Source of the DNA: Hippea alviniae EP5-r
GTDB lineage: Bacteria > Campylobacterota_A > Desulfurellia > Desulfurellales > Hippeaceae
NCBI RefSeq assembly: GCF_000420385.1
Contig: NZ_ATUV01000001.1
Span: forward strand, 992,001 to 1,056,000
DNA: 64,000 bases
Direction: 5' to 3'
Below are positions 8,300 through 16,505 of the stretch, in pieces (position 1 is the stretch's first letter; every line of letters starts with the position of its first letter). Made by a program: the position numbers and the translations under genes. The notes under the pieces are model-generated. The model saw only the letters and a program-made list of their open reading frames with translations, had not been told where the DNA came from and ran no database searches.

Positions 8300-8930
8300 A
8301 TGAAAAAGGAAAGGAGAAGTTCTTTTTCATTTGCAGGGAAGAAGTTGTTGTTTTCTGTCTCTGTTGTTGCAGTGTTAGGAATTGGTGTATCAAAGGCTAA
8401 TGCAGGAGACATTTATGCAGTTTTTCCTAATGGAAAAAAGGTAGATGTTTCTAAAATTGTTAAAAATTACACAGCAGAAGTAGATATGCCAACTTTTGTT
8501 TACATGGCAAATTATGATGGTAAAGATATTAGAAAATTTAATGAAAAGTATGGACATTTAGGAAATCCATTTATTTTTGGTATAGATTCATACTTTGGTG
8601 GTGTAACTTACAACCAAAATGCAATTAATAAGATTGTATTCTGTGGTGGTGCAAATTGTTACTTTGTAAAAGATGGAAAAGTTATAAATAAAAATTACCC
8701 AAGAATGTTTGAGAATTCTGTTTTAGGTTACATTATAGACAATGGTAATAAAGACATGAACTTAAAACCATTAACAGATGTATTATTTAGATTTGTTCAA
8801 AACCACCAATACGGCGGTGGAGGAGTAGGTACTAATAAGTTCCTCTTCTTCCGCAAGTTCCTCCTCTGGTTCTGCTGGCGGAAGTAGTGGCGGAAGTTCT
8901 GGTGGAGGAGTATCTGGTGGTCATGAATAA
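8300..8930 (+). pseudogene. Secreted protein of unknown function with frameshifted Ser/Gly-rich tail
   Basis: A start at 8300 behind GGGAGAAGGAGAG opens a signal peptide (charged MKKERR, hydrophobic LLFSVSVVAVLGIGV, cleavage near SKANA/GD). The first frame ends at 8887 in KFLFFRKFLLWFCWRK, an implausible tail. From about 8838 the +1 frame instead reads a low-complexity chain of Ser, Ala and Gly (SSSSSASSSSGSAGG, then GSSGGGVSGGHE) to a TAA at 8930. The frames change inside GGTACTAATAAG (about 8827-8839), after HQYGGGGVG. This looks like a one-base insertion in a gene meant to end at 8930, or a switchable or programmed site. I recognise no family; the mature domain has two cysteines (FCGGANCYF) that could pair. 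An extracellular role is likely. Confidence 0.65.
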
Positions 8931-8953
8931 ATTTTATATATTTTTATTCTTAT

Positions 8954-8987
8954 ATTATGTATTTACTTTTATTATGTATTTACTTTT
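8954..8987. repeat. Tandem 17-bp direct repeat
   Basis: The unit ATTATGTATTTACTTTT occurs twice without interruption, just downstream of the secreted-protein gene. Confidence 0.9.
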
Positions 8988-9018
8988 TAATAGTTATAAA
9001 ATATGTCGTCTTTCCAAT

Positions 9019-9066
9019 GCGGGAGTGTGAAGGTGAGTATCCAAGCTCACCACTCCTGCTTTTTTA
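9019..9066 (+). terminator. Terminator after the secreted-protein gene
   Basis: GCGGGAGT pairs with ACTCCTGC, enclosing an inner stem GGTGAG/CTCACC, and is followed by TTTTTT. A short internal bulge (GTGAA) sits on the 5' side. Confidence 0.75.
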
Positions 9067-9131
9067 ACCTATCTTCTTGGTCACTTATTCATTTGTTTTT
9101 CACTTTATAGTTTTAATTTTTCATTTTTTTC

Positions 9132-9329
9132 TCATAAATTCTGATGCTCACTAAAAACTTCGTAATGTATCACCTTCTCTTCAAACTCAAGCAAAAAATC
9201 TTTATCTTCTGGATAATACTTAGCCTTTTCGTAATCTTCGCCGGCGAATTTTTTGATAGCATCCAAACTCTCCCAAAATGTGATGAGAGTAAAGTGAGCT
9301 TCTTGCTTTCTAAAGCACTTAATCTCCAT
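9132..9329 (-). pseudogene. Antibiotic-biosynthesis-monooxygenase-like protein, 5'-truncated
   Basis: The 65 residues contain FTLITFWESLDAIKKFAGEDYEKAKYYPEDKDFL, the very recognisable second half of small ABM-fold proteins, which are normally about 95-105 residues. The first two beta strands (usually MIARIWHG..) are missing: the frame starts MEIKCFRKQEAHF only two bases after the folC stop. It is therefore either a remnant left by a deletion fused behind folC or a shortened relative. ABM-fold proteins are dimeric, so half a domain is unlikely to work. The family is recognised with good confidence; the truncation is seen directly. Confidence 0.65.
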
Positions 9330-9331
9330 TA

Positions 9332-10534
9332 TTAACTTTCCAGATTAAGATTACATGCCAATATCTCACCCACAAGATACAAAGACCCGGCTATCACAAC
9401 TGACTTAAAATTCGAATCCAAAGCACTTTCCAGAGCTTGATTTACGCTTTCAAATATCTCAACACTGGTTTTATAGCTTGAATTTTCTAAAAACTCTTTT
9501 ATACTCTCTGGCTTTTCTGCAAGTCTGTACTTCAACATAGGAAGCTTTATGTTTTTAAATCTGTCCGCTAATAGAGAGATATTGCTTTTCCAATCCTTAC
9601 TCTTTAAGGTCGCAAAAATCAAGCATGAGTTTTCAAAGTCAATTTTCCCTTCAAGCAATTTTAAAAGATTTTCAACCCCTGCCCTGTTGTGTGCACCATC
9701 AACGATTACCGTTTTACCTTCAACGCTGAAAACATCAAACCTTCCACGCCAATAGCTCTTCTTTACACTGCTTTTATTAAGCTTGATGCCGTAATGTTTA
9801 TTTAGCACATCGCATGCAAGCAGGAAACAGGCAACGTTGTTCGGATTTACGGCATCCGGTTTTAAAGCTTTGGCTTCTTTCAAATACTCATCGTCAACAA
9901 AATACAAAGGCACACTTACACTATCTTTAATCGTATCAATTACTTCCTTCGGATTTTTGCCAACAACTCCAACCTTTTTTATTATTTTCGACTTTGTCAG
10001 AGCTATCTTTTCAAGCGTATCACCTAAATGTTCCGTATGGTCTAATGAAACAGAAGTCAAAATGCTCAACATAGGATTTACCACATTCGTTGCGTCAAAC
10101 TCACCACCCATTCCAACTTCCAAAACAGCCACATCGATACCAAAATCCTTAAAAATCAAAAAAGCCATTACCGTCAAAAATTCAAAATAGGTTAAACCTT
10201 CAAAATTTACACTCTCAATAAACTTGGCATAATCAAGCAGCGTCGAGTAATCAATCTCTTTTGAGTTAATCCTGAAACGCTCGTTTAACTGAATAAGGTG
10301 TGGTGATGTATATGTTCCGCACAGATAGCCTTTGTCGACAAAAGCATCCGTCAAATACTGACAGACACTGCCTTTGCCGTTTGTTCCGCCAATCAGAACA
10401 GACTCAAACGCTTTTTGCGGGTTGCCTATCTTTTTTAAAAAAGACTCCACCCTTTCAAGCCCGAGTTTCATCGAGTATGGATTTAAAGAATTCAGTATAT
10501 CGTTTAGCTTTTTATACGCTTCTATCTCACTCAT
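9332..10534 (-). CDS. folC: Dihydrofolate synthase / folylpolyglutamate synthase
   Basis: The 400-residue Mur-ligase-family protein has the ATP loop GGTNGKGSVCQYL (P-loop at residues 50-56), the folate-type SPHLIQLNERFRINSKEI, a metal/ATP segment EVGMGGEFDATNVV, SLDHTEHLGDTLEKIALTKSKII and VDGAHNRAGVENL. It adds glutamate to dihydropteroate and folates. Its start overlaps the acpS end by 8 bases in a pdxJ-acpS-folC operon. Confidence 0.92.
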   Translation of the reverse strand: MSEIEAYKKLNDILNSLNPYSMKLGLERVESFLKKIGNPQKAFESVLIGGTNGKGSVCQYLTDAFVDKGYLCGTYTSPHLIQLNERFRINSKEIDYSTLLDYAKFIESVNFEGLTYFEFLTVMAFLIFKDFGIDVAVLEVGMGGEFDATNVVNPMLSILTSVSLDHTEHLGDTLEKIALTKSKIIKKVGVVGKNPKEVIDTIKDSVSVPLYFVDDEYLKEAKALKPDAVNPNNVACFLLACDVLNKHYGIKLNKSSVKKSYWRGRFDVFSVEGKTVIVDGAHNRAGVENLLKLLEGKIDFENSCLIFATLKSKDWKSNISLLADRFKNIKLPMLKYRLAEKPESIKEFLENSSYKTSVEIFESVNQALESALDSNFKSVVIAGSLYLVGEILACNLNLES

Positions 10535-10862
10535 TTAAAACGGCAACGGCAACTGCATAATTTTTCGTATGGCTTATAGAGATTTTTATGTTATCTGCAA
10601 CTTTGCCCTTTATCTTGGCATACGGCTTTCCATCTTTGTTGTTTAATATCTCTATCTCGTTAAAACTCAGATTACCACCAACAACTTTTATTATTGACTC
10701 TTTTGCTGAAAACCTGCCGCACAGAGATAGATAAGGGTTCGACTTTGAAAAGCAGTAATCTATCTCTGACTTACTGAAAATACGAGCTAAAAATCTATTG
10801 CCCCATTTTTCATAAGCTTTTTTTATCCTTGAAACTTCTTCTATGTCTATACCGACTTCCAT
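10527..10862 (-). CDS. acpS: Holo-[acyl-carrier-protein] synthase
   Basis: The 111-residue protein begins [16 protein letters not shown] (metal-binding Asp6) and has the second signature [16 protein letters not shown] and the C-terminal [15 protein letters not shown]. It transfers phosphopantetheine from CoA to ACP. It overlaps pdxJ by 16 bases, an arrangement found in many proteobacteria. Confidence 0.94.
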   Translation of the reverse strand: MEVGIDIEEVSRIKKAYEKWGNRFLARIFSKSEIDYCFSKSNPYLSLCGRFSAKESIIKVVGGNLSFNEIEILNNKDGKPYAKIKGKVADNIKISISHTKNYAVAVAVLNE

Positions 10863-11578
10863 CTTGCCTCATAAATCAACTGTCTCATAAGCCTTACGGC
10901 TTCCTTTATGCCGACAAACACGCTCTTTGCAATTATGCTGTGGCCTATGTTTAGCTCTTCTATCTCTTCAATTGCAGCAACGGGCTTTACATTCTCATAA
11001 GTTAGACCGTGTCCTGCATGCACATGTAAACCCAACTTTTTGCCGTATTTTGCCGCATTTATGAGCTTTTCGAGTTCAAGCTCTCTTTCTCTTTCATTTT
11101 TGGCATTTGCATAACTTCCCGTATGAAGCTCAATAGCGTCTGCACCCGTCTCTTTTGATGCTTCAACCTGCCACTCTTCTGGGTCTATAAACAGACTCAC
11201 TAAAATACCCTTATCGTGCAATCTTTTGACAACATCCTTAACCCTATCAAAATTAGACTGAACATCCAGCCCGCCTTCGGTTGTTATCTCTTCCCTTTTT
11301 TCTGGCACAAGCGTTGCCTGATGTGGAACAACATCCAAAGCGATATTAACTATCTCTTCGTTTAAACTCATCTCAAGGTTCAACGGTATCTTTATAATAT
11401 TCTTCACCTGATACACATCGCTATCCTGAATATGCCGCCTATCTTCCCTTAAATGCATCGTAATGCCGTCGGCCAAAGCTTCCTGAACAAGCAAAGCAGC
11501 ATAGATAAGCTCTGGTTCTGTTGTTCTTCTTGCCTGCCTTATTGTTGCCACATGGTCTATGTTAACTCCCAGCCTCAT
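10847..11578 (-). CDS. pdxJ: Pyridoxine 5'-phosphate synthase
   Basis: The 243-residue TIM-barrel protein shows the PdxJ landmarks [63 protein letters not shown] and [13 protein letters not shown]. It condenses 3-amino-2-oxopropyl phosphate with 1-deoxyxylulose 5-phosphate in the DXP-dependent vitamin B6 route, in keeping with the MEP-pathway gene ispE elsewhere in the window. It overlaps the upstream kinase gene by 4 bases. Confidence 0.96.
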   Translation of the reverse strand: MRLGVNIDHVATIRQARRTTEPELIYAALLVQEALADGITMHLREDRRHIQDSDVYQVKNIIKIPLNLEMSLNEEIVNIALDVVPHQATLVPEKREEITTEGGLDVQSNFDRVKDVVKRLHDKGILVSLFIDPEEWQVEASKETGADAIELHTGSYANAKNERERELELEKLINAAKYGKKLGLHVHAGHGLTYENVKPVAAIEEIEELNIGHSIIAKSVFVGIKEAVRLMRQLIYEARWKSV

Positions 11579-13062
11579 TTATAACACCCCCCTATAAAAC
11601 TTACAATTTTCTCAACACTCCAATTTGCATTTACAGTAATCGCATTTTCGGGTTTTTCAAGTATCTCTTTCTGTTTTAGGTATATTTCAAACCTGCCATC
11701 TGAGACAGACTCTTCTTTCTCCCTCTTCTCAAAGTGCTTTTTTGCTGTCTTGTCATCTATATCAAAAAACACAATTACAGGTTTTATACCAAGCCTTTTA
11801 AAAAGCTTCTCAACTGCTTTTCTTGACGAACTTCTTAAAAAAGTCGCATCAAGAATAACGCTTTTCCCAATCCTTACAAGCTGATAGGCATCTTCAAACA
11901 TCTTCGAGTATGTTTTCCTTGTCATCTCCATTGAGTAAATTCCTTCGCCAAACGAAACCATCTCCTTATCATCCAAAGACAGACCGGCAAGCCTTTTTCT
12001 TATCACATCGCTTGATAAAACGACAAAGCCGTATCTCTTTGATAACTCCAAAACCACCGTGCTTTTGCCAGAGCCACTCAAACCGCTAAAAACAAGCACC
12101 TTTGGTTTATACTCATCAGGCAGATAACCAAAAGCAAGGTCAAAATACCTGTTTGCTTCTTCTTTATTGTTTTGAAAAAATGCAATCTTTCCCCTGACAT
12201 AAGCCCTGTAAATCTTGTAAAAATCAAGAATATCATTTAAAGAGCTATCCTTTGAATACTCAAGGTAAAACTTCAAAAATTTATCCGATAAATCCCATCT
12301 TCCTAAATTTTCAAGGTCCATAAGCAGAAAAGCCACATCGCTTGCAACATCGGAATATCTAAAACGCTCGTTAAACTCAATGCAGTCGTAGATAAAAATC
12401 CTCTGTTTATCAACAATGCAGATATTTCTCGAATACATATCGCCATGACAATCCCTGATTTTTGTCTCTTTTATGCGCTTATCAAACAACTCTTTATTCT
12501 TTTTATAAAACTCGTCAGTAAACTTTTTCAAACTCTCATACTGAAATCGGGTTATAAACTCGCCAACAGCATCTTCAGTCTGCTGAAAATTCTCATCGGT
12601 ATTAAACTTATTCGTCTTTATGCTGCCAAATGAAGATATATAATCGTTTGTCTCTGCTTTTTTATGGAATTCGGCAATCTTTTTTGCCAAAGCTTCTATC
12701 TCTTCGTCCGTTATAAGGTCGCTCTCAATCAGAACATCCATCATCCTATCCTGTGGCATTCTCTTCATCCTGACGGCATAATCTACAACCTTACCGTCTC
12801 CGTCTATAAAAAGCTCTCCGTTTTCTTCGTTTATCGTGCTTACACCTTCATAAATTTCTTCTGCCAATCTTCTGTTTAGCTCCACTTCCTTTTTGCAAAA
12901 CTCAAGCCTTTTATCAATCGTTGTATAGTTCAAAAACCCAAAATCAACAGGTTTTTTAATTTTGTAAACCTTACTTTTGCCTAAAAGCACCCAAGATATA
13001 TGAGTCTGGATAATCTCAAAACCGTATCTTTTTGCAAGTTTATCAATCTGCTCTTCTGTCAT
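11575..13062 (-). CDS. Aminoglycoside-phosphotransferase-like domain fused to P-loop kinase
   Basis: The 495-residue protein joins two domains. Residues 1-310 resemble the APH/choline-kinase fold, with the catalytic loop [14 protein letters not shown] and the metal motif FIYDCIEF. Residues 325-495 form an AAA_33-type nucleoside/polynucleotide-kinase-like domain, with Walker [14 protein letters not shown] and [16 protein letters not shown]. This COG2187/COG0645 fusion is widespread but its substrate is unknown; antibiotic resistance should not be inferred. It opens the pdxJ-acpS-folC operon. Confidence 0.85.
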   Translation of the reverse strand: MTEEQIDKLAKRYGFEIIQTHISWVLLGKSKVYKIKKPVDFGFLNYTTIDKRLEFCKKEVELNRRLAEEIYEGVSTINEENGELFIDGDGKVVDYAVRMKRMPQDRMMDVLIESDLITDEEIEALAKKIAEFHKKAETNDYISSFGSIKTNKFNTDENFQQTEDAVGEFITRFQYESLKKFTDEFYKKNKELFDKRIKETKIRDCHGDMYSRNICIVDKQRIFIYDCIEFNERFRYSDVASDVAFLLMDLENLGRWDLSDKFLKFYLEYSKDSSLNDILDFYKIYRAYVRGKIAFFQNNKEEANRYFDLAFGYLPDEYKPKVLVFSGLSGSGKSTVVLELSKRYGFVVLSSDVIRKRLAGLSLDDKEMVSFGEGIYSMEMTRKTYSKMFEDAYQLVRIGKSVILDATFLRSSSRKAVEKLFKRLGIKPVIVFFDIDDKTAKKHFEKREKEESVSDGRFEIYLKQKEILEKPENAITVNANWSVEKIVSFIGGCYK

Positions 13063-13077
13063 ATTCTCCTCCCCGCA

Positions 13078-14238
13078 TTAATAAACAAAACCCAAAACCC
13101 ACATCGGAATCTTGTTCTTCACCGGTAGGTCTATCTCGTCACTTATTACAAAATCTGCACCCTTAAGCTTTTTACCTTTCCCACCAACTTCAATTTTAAT
13201 GCCGTCAACAATAAAATCGCATTCCCTTTCATTCTTGCTCGCAAAAATAGAGTATCGCTCTTTCAAACTCATAACAACAAAAGCCTCTCTCATACTACCT
13301 TTATTTCCATTAAAACACGCATACACGGAAGGGTCTGATAGAAAAATTTTTGCTCCTTTTGTATAAGTTGTCTTACTCTTTTTTTTAACTATATTAAGCA
13401 ATTCTGAATGCTCAGCAACATATAGCAAATCATAAAGCTTCTCTTTACCAATTCCCCACTGACTGCACATGGAAGATATATTTAAAGTAGGAGATGGAGA
13501 GCTAACTAAATATCCAACAATGGCGTTCATAACTCTTAGATGATTGTCCTGTATGGTATTTACATAAAATGGAATGTCGTGATATATAGATTTTTCAAGA
13601 AGAGCTTTTAATCTTAGGCAATATTCACCTTCCAAAAATATGGGCCTTATACCTAATCTTATATACTCAGAAAACAGTTTCAGAACATTTAAACCTTTCA
13701 GCTCCACAAAAATTCTTCTGTTTAGGTTAAAAGGGTCAATCTTATCAAATAATTTTCCCGTCAAAAGAAATAGATACTCTCTAAAAGACAGCAAAGGTAT
13801 ACGAAATTGAACAAATCTTCTTGACAAATCAGATACTGCTCTTTTTAAAATCAAATTGCTACTATCACTTATCCAAATAAAATTCGCAGGAAAATCGTCA
13901 TAAAGAGCCTTTATATGCTCACTCCACCTATTTGCATAGTGAATTTCATCTATCACAACTCCATCATAACCCTTTTTAAAAATGGCACTTACAAGGTCGT
14001 AAAGTGGAATATGCGATATAGTAGGGTTATCAGCGCTCATATAAAGAAAATTTAACTCAGAATCCGCAATTTTACTAATAAGAAAAGTTGTTTTACCTAC
14101 GCCACGCAAACCATATACGAGAGCACCTCTTATATTGTTTATCTTTATTGTATCAAAATAAGGCCTTTTTCTTTCTGGTAAATATGTCTTTAAGCGTTCT
14201 AATGTGAGTTCAAATCGCTCAATAATTTCACTTATCAT
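13078..14238 (-). CDS. AAA_14/DUF4143-type ATPase with PD-(D/E)XK-like C-terminus
   Basis: The 386-residue protein has Walker A YGLRGVGKTTFL (near residue 45), Walker B DGVVIDEIHYANRWS and sensor FIWISDSSN, then a helical/winged-helix region. The C-terminus ERECDFIVDGIKIEVGGKGK resembles the nuclease-like motif of DUF4143 proteins. The cellular role of the family is unsettled. The start codon sits inside a partial copy of a palindromic sequence that occurs twice more just upstream, and no Shine-Dalgarno is visible, so transcription may be leaderless and tightly controlled, perhaps by the protein itself. Flanking genes are unrelated housekeeping genes, suggesting an inserted accessory gene. 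Confidence 0.8.
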   Translation of the reverse strand: MISEIIERFELTLERLKTYLPERKRPYFDTIKINNIRGALVYGLRGVGKTTFLISKIADSELNFLYMSADNPTISHIPLYDLVSAIFKKGYDGVVIDEIHYANRWSEHIKALYDDFPANFIWISDSSNLILKRAVSDLSRRFVQFRIPLLSFREYLFLLTGKLFDKIDPFNLNRRIFVELKGLNVLKLFSEYIRLGIRPIFLEGEYCLRLKALLEKSIYHDIPFYVNTIQDNHLRVMNAIVGYLVSSPSPTLNISSMCSQWGIGKEKLYDLLYVAEHSELLNIVKKKSKTTYTKGAKIFLSDPSVYACFNGNKGSMREAFVVMSLKERYSIFASKNERECDFIVDGIKIEVGGKGKKLKGADFVISDEIDLPVKNKIPMWVLGFVY

Positions 14239-14332
14239 AGTTCTAATTTAAAACATTTTCTTAATAAAATCAACAATTTAGTTCTATATTAGAACTATTT
14301 TTTACTCCAACAGTTCTACTTTAGAACTGTTA
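14239..14332 (-). promoter_or_regulatory. Cluster of palindromic operator-like sites before the AAA_14 gene
   Basis: AGTTCTATATTAGAACT (14280-14296) and AACAGTTCTACTTTAGAACTGTT (14309-14331) share the dyad AGTTCTA-N3-TAGAACT. A half-matching copy, TAGTTCTAATTTAAAAC, begins at 14239, adjoining the start codon. Spacing and symmetry suggest dimer binding sites that would cover the promoter and translation start. Confidence 0.65.
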
Positions 14333-14340
14333 AATAAAAC

Positions 14341-15483
14341 TTAAGTACAGCCCTTTTTAGATTTTCTCTTCCTTCTCGCTTCAAGGTTTGAATAGACACA
14401 TCCGCAGTAATCCTGCCTGTAAAAACCAAACTGTCTTGATAATTCAGAAGAGCGCTTAAAACCATCTCTCTTTTTAAAATCCGTATCTTCAAATTTTATA
14501 TTGTATTTTTTTGACAAACTCTCGCCTATTTTCTTTATTACATCGTATTTTTTTAAAGGGCTAACAGAAAGTGTCGTTGTAAAATAGTCAAATCCAAGCT
14601 CTTTTGCCAGCTTAACCGTCTTTTTCATTCTATCGGCATAGCAGAGCACACATCTTTTGCCGCCTTCTGGCTCATTTTTGTAAACCTTAAGCATATCAAC
14701 CCACTTCTTTGGCTCATATTCGCCTATATGCAGCTTCAATTTATGATAATCACACAATCTTTTTATCTCATTTAGTCTGATTTCATACTCTCTTTTAGGG
14801 TGTATGTTGGGATTATAAAAGAATATCTCAAGCTCGTAATTCTCTTTTAACCTTTCTATTACGCTTGTTGCACACGGAGCACAGCAGGCATGAAGAAGCA
14901 GCTTTGGTTTTTTGTTTCTTTCTTCAACAATCTTCTTAATCGGCTTAAAAGAGAATCTATGAATCTCGCAAGGCCCATACTCCTTCAGTGCTTCTATGTG
15001 AGCCTTTGTGCCGTATCCTTTATGCTTTTCAAATCCGTAAACAGGATAGATGTCGGCAACAAGTTTCATGTATCTGTCTCGCCACACCTTGGCAATAATT
15101 GATGCTGCAGCAATCATTTTAACCTTCTCATCGCCGTCAATTATGCTTTTATAAGGAATAGGCAAATCAAACTTATCCCTTCCGTCTATAAGCAGAAAAG
15201 AAGGCTTTTGGCTCATCACATTTATCGCCCTTTTTATGGCAAGCTCAACGGCCTTTACTATGCCATATTTATCTATCTCTTTGTTTGATGCAACGCCTAT
15301 GCCATATATGGAGTTTTTCTTGATAATTTCGTATAACTCTTCTCTTTTTGCTTCCGTGAGTTTTTTGGAGTCGTTTATCTCGTCAAGCTGTGGGATATCC
15401 TTGTTTAGAATAACACATGCAGCAACGACAGGCCCAGCCCAGGGACCCCTTCCCGCTTCATCTACACCCGCAGTTTTTCCCAT
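14341..15483 (-). CDS. rnhB: Fusion of ribonuclease HII and epoxyqueuosine reductase QueH
   Basis: The 380-residue protein is one uninterrupted frame. Residues 1-190 are RNase HII: GVDEAGRGPWAGPVVAA (catalytic Asp/Glu), DSKKLT, IDGDEKVKMIAAASIIAKVWRD and GYGTKAHIEAL. It removes ribonucleotides and RNA from DNA hybrids. Residues about 193-380 are QueH (DUF208): LLHACCAPCATSVIE, FYNPNIHPKREYE, KRCVLCYADRM, TTLSVSPLKKYD and RQDYCGCVYS, with the Cys pairs needed for the iron-sulfur and metal sites that reduce epoxyqueuosine in tRNA. Both halves look complete, joined by KIVEERNKKPK. The start overlaps the DUF89 gene by 22 bases. This fusion is unusual. Confidence 0.92.
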   Translation of the reverse strand: MGKTAGVDEAGRGPWAGPVVAACVILNKDIPQLDEINDSKKLTEAKREELYEIIKKNSIYGIGVASNKEIDKYGIVKAVELAIKRAINVMSQKPSFLLIDGRDKFDLPIPYKSIIDGDEKVKMIAAASIIAKVWRDRYMKLVADIYPVYGFEKHKGYGTKAHIEALKEYGPCEIHRFSFKPIKKIVEERNKKPKLLLHACCAPCATSVIERLKENYELEIFFYNPNIHPKREYEIRLNEIKRLCDYHKLKLHIGEYEPKKWVDMLKVYKNEPEGGKRCVLCYADRMKKTVKLAKELGFDYFTTTLSVSPLKKYDVIKKIGESLSKKYNIKFEDTDFKKRDGFKRSSELSRQFGFYRQDYCGCVYSNLEARRKRKSKKGCT

Positions 15484-16349
15484 CGTGAGTCGTTTCTGAT
15501 AAATATCTTAGAAAACTTCTTCAATCCGAGATAACTCGCCACAACACCACACTTCACAAGAAATAGAAAATATACGCGGCTATCTTCAAACTCGCTTAAT
15601 GTTTCAAAGTTGCCCTGCCCTTTTGAGATGATTATATCGGCTTCATCATAAACTTTTCTGCACTCTGGTTTTGCCATATCAGGCCAGAATCCGGGTATAA
15701 TCTCTCCCGAATCGACAACTTTAGCCACCTTATCCATTCCAACATAGATTGCATCTTCTTTCGTAACATCATTGATTATTGGGCCGCCCCTGACTATCAC
15801 ATAAAGCTTTTTATCCGGATACAGTTTATTTATCGTTTCAAGCAGAATCCTATCAAATACGATTTCGCCTGCATTATCGGCAAGCAGAACAATATTTTTG
15901 GCATTTTTTAAGTTCTTCTCAAAAAGCGAAAAATCCGTAAGGTCAAGCGGATTATGGACAACATCATCTATTGTTTTCTCAAGGTTAATCGTTCCGACTT
16001 CGCTCCCAAAATCTATGATATTGCCAGCTAAAGCAAGTCTGATAGCAAAAAGCAAAGGGTTTTCTGAAGTTTCTATCTCCTTTTTTGCAAAATTCTCGTA
16101 TTTTAAGGCTATATCGTTATACTTTCTCTTTATCTCCTTATAAGGGTCGTCTATTCCCAAAGTTTCTCTTATCGTTCCATAAACCTTTTCGCTAATAATA
16201 GGCGGTGGCAGATTGACATCTATATCCTGCAAAACCTTAACAACTTCCATAGCAGGCTTTAGAAGATGCTCTCTATCTGCATAAAACAATCTTGCCGTTC
16301 TTGTAGCCTGCGATATAAAGCAGTGATAACACTCAGCATGAACCTTCAT
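15462..16349 (-). CDS. DUF89 family metal-dependent phosphatase-like protein
   Basis: The 295-residue protein has the prokaryotic DUF89 hallmarks: N-terminal MKVHAECYHCFISQATRTARL, AGNIIDFG, VLLADNAGEIVFDRILLETI, VIVRGGPIINDVT and IISKGQGNFETLSE. Family members are metal-dependent phosphatases thought to remove damaged or surplus sugar phosphates. The N-terminal Cys-x-x-Cys is conserved in the bacterial and archaeal branch. It is the promoter-proximal gene of a unit with the RNase HII-QueH fusion. Confidence 0.85.
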   Translation of the reverse strand: MKVHAECYHCFISQATRTARLFYADREHLLKPAMEVVKVLQDIDVNLPPPIISEKVYGTIRETLGIDDPYKEIKRKYNDIALKYENFAKKEIETSENPLLFAIRLALAGNIIDFGSEVGTINLEKTIDDVVHNPLDLTDFSLFEKNLKNAKNIVLLADNAGEIVFDRILLETINKLYPDKKLYVIVRGGPIINDVTKEDAIYVGMDKVAKVVDSGEIIPGFWPDMAKPECRKVYDEADIIISKGQGNFETLSEFEDSRVYFLFLVKCGVVASYLGLKKFSKIFIRNDSRWEKLRV

Positions 16350-16465
16350 ACTGACAAATTATAGATAAGAGCCCTATCCAATGCAACAAAAATAAAAGCT
16401 CATTTGGGTGCTATGATGGAATAAATAATCCGTTTTTTTGTTTACTATTCTATCAAACCAAATAA

Positions 16466-16496
16466 TTGGACTAAACTTTTCAAAATTTAGTATAAT
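16466..16496 (+). promoter_or_regulatory. Promoter of the potassium channel gene
   Basis: TTGGAC (16466-16471) and a perfect TATAAT (16491-16496) are 19 nt apart. The ATG at 16506 lies only 9 nt after the -10, implying a leaderless or near-leaderless mRNA. Confidence 0.55.
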
Positions 16497-16505
16497 GTTT
16501 TTCCC

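Noticed and set aside
11575-12500. Aminoglycoside resistance function of the APH-like domain
   Set aside because: The domain is the housekeeping COG2187 type fused to a P-loop kinase; resistance is not supported.
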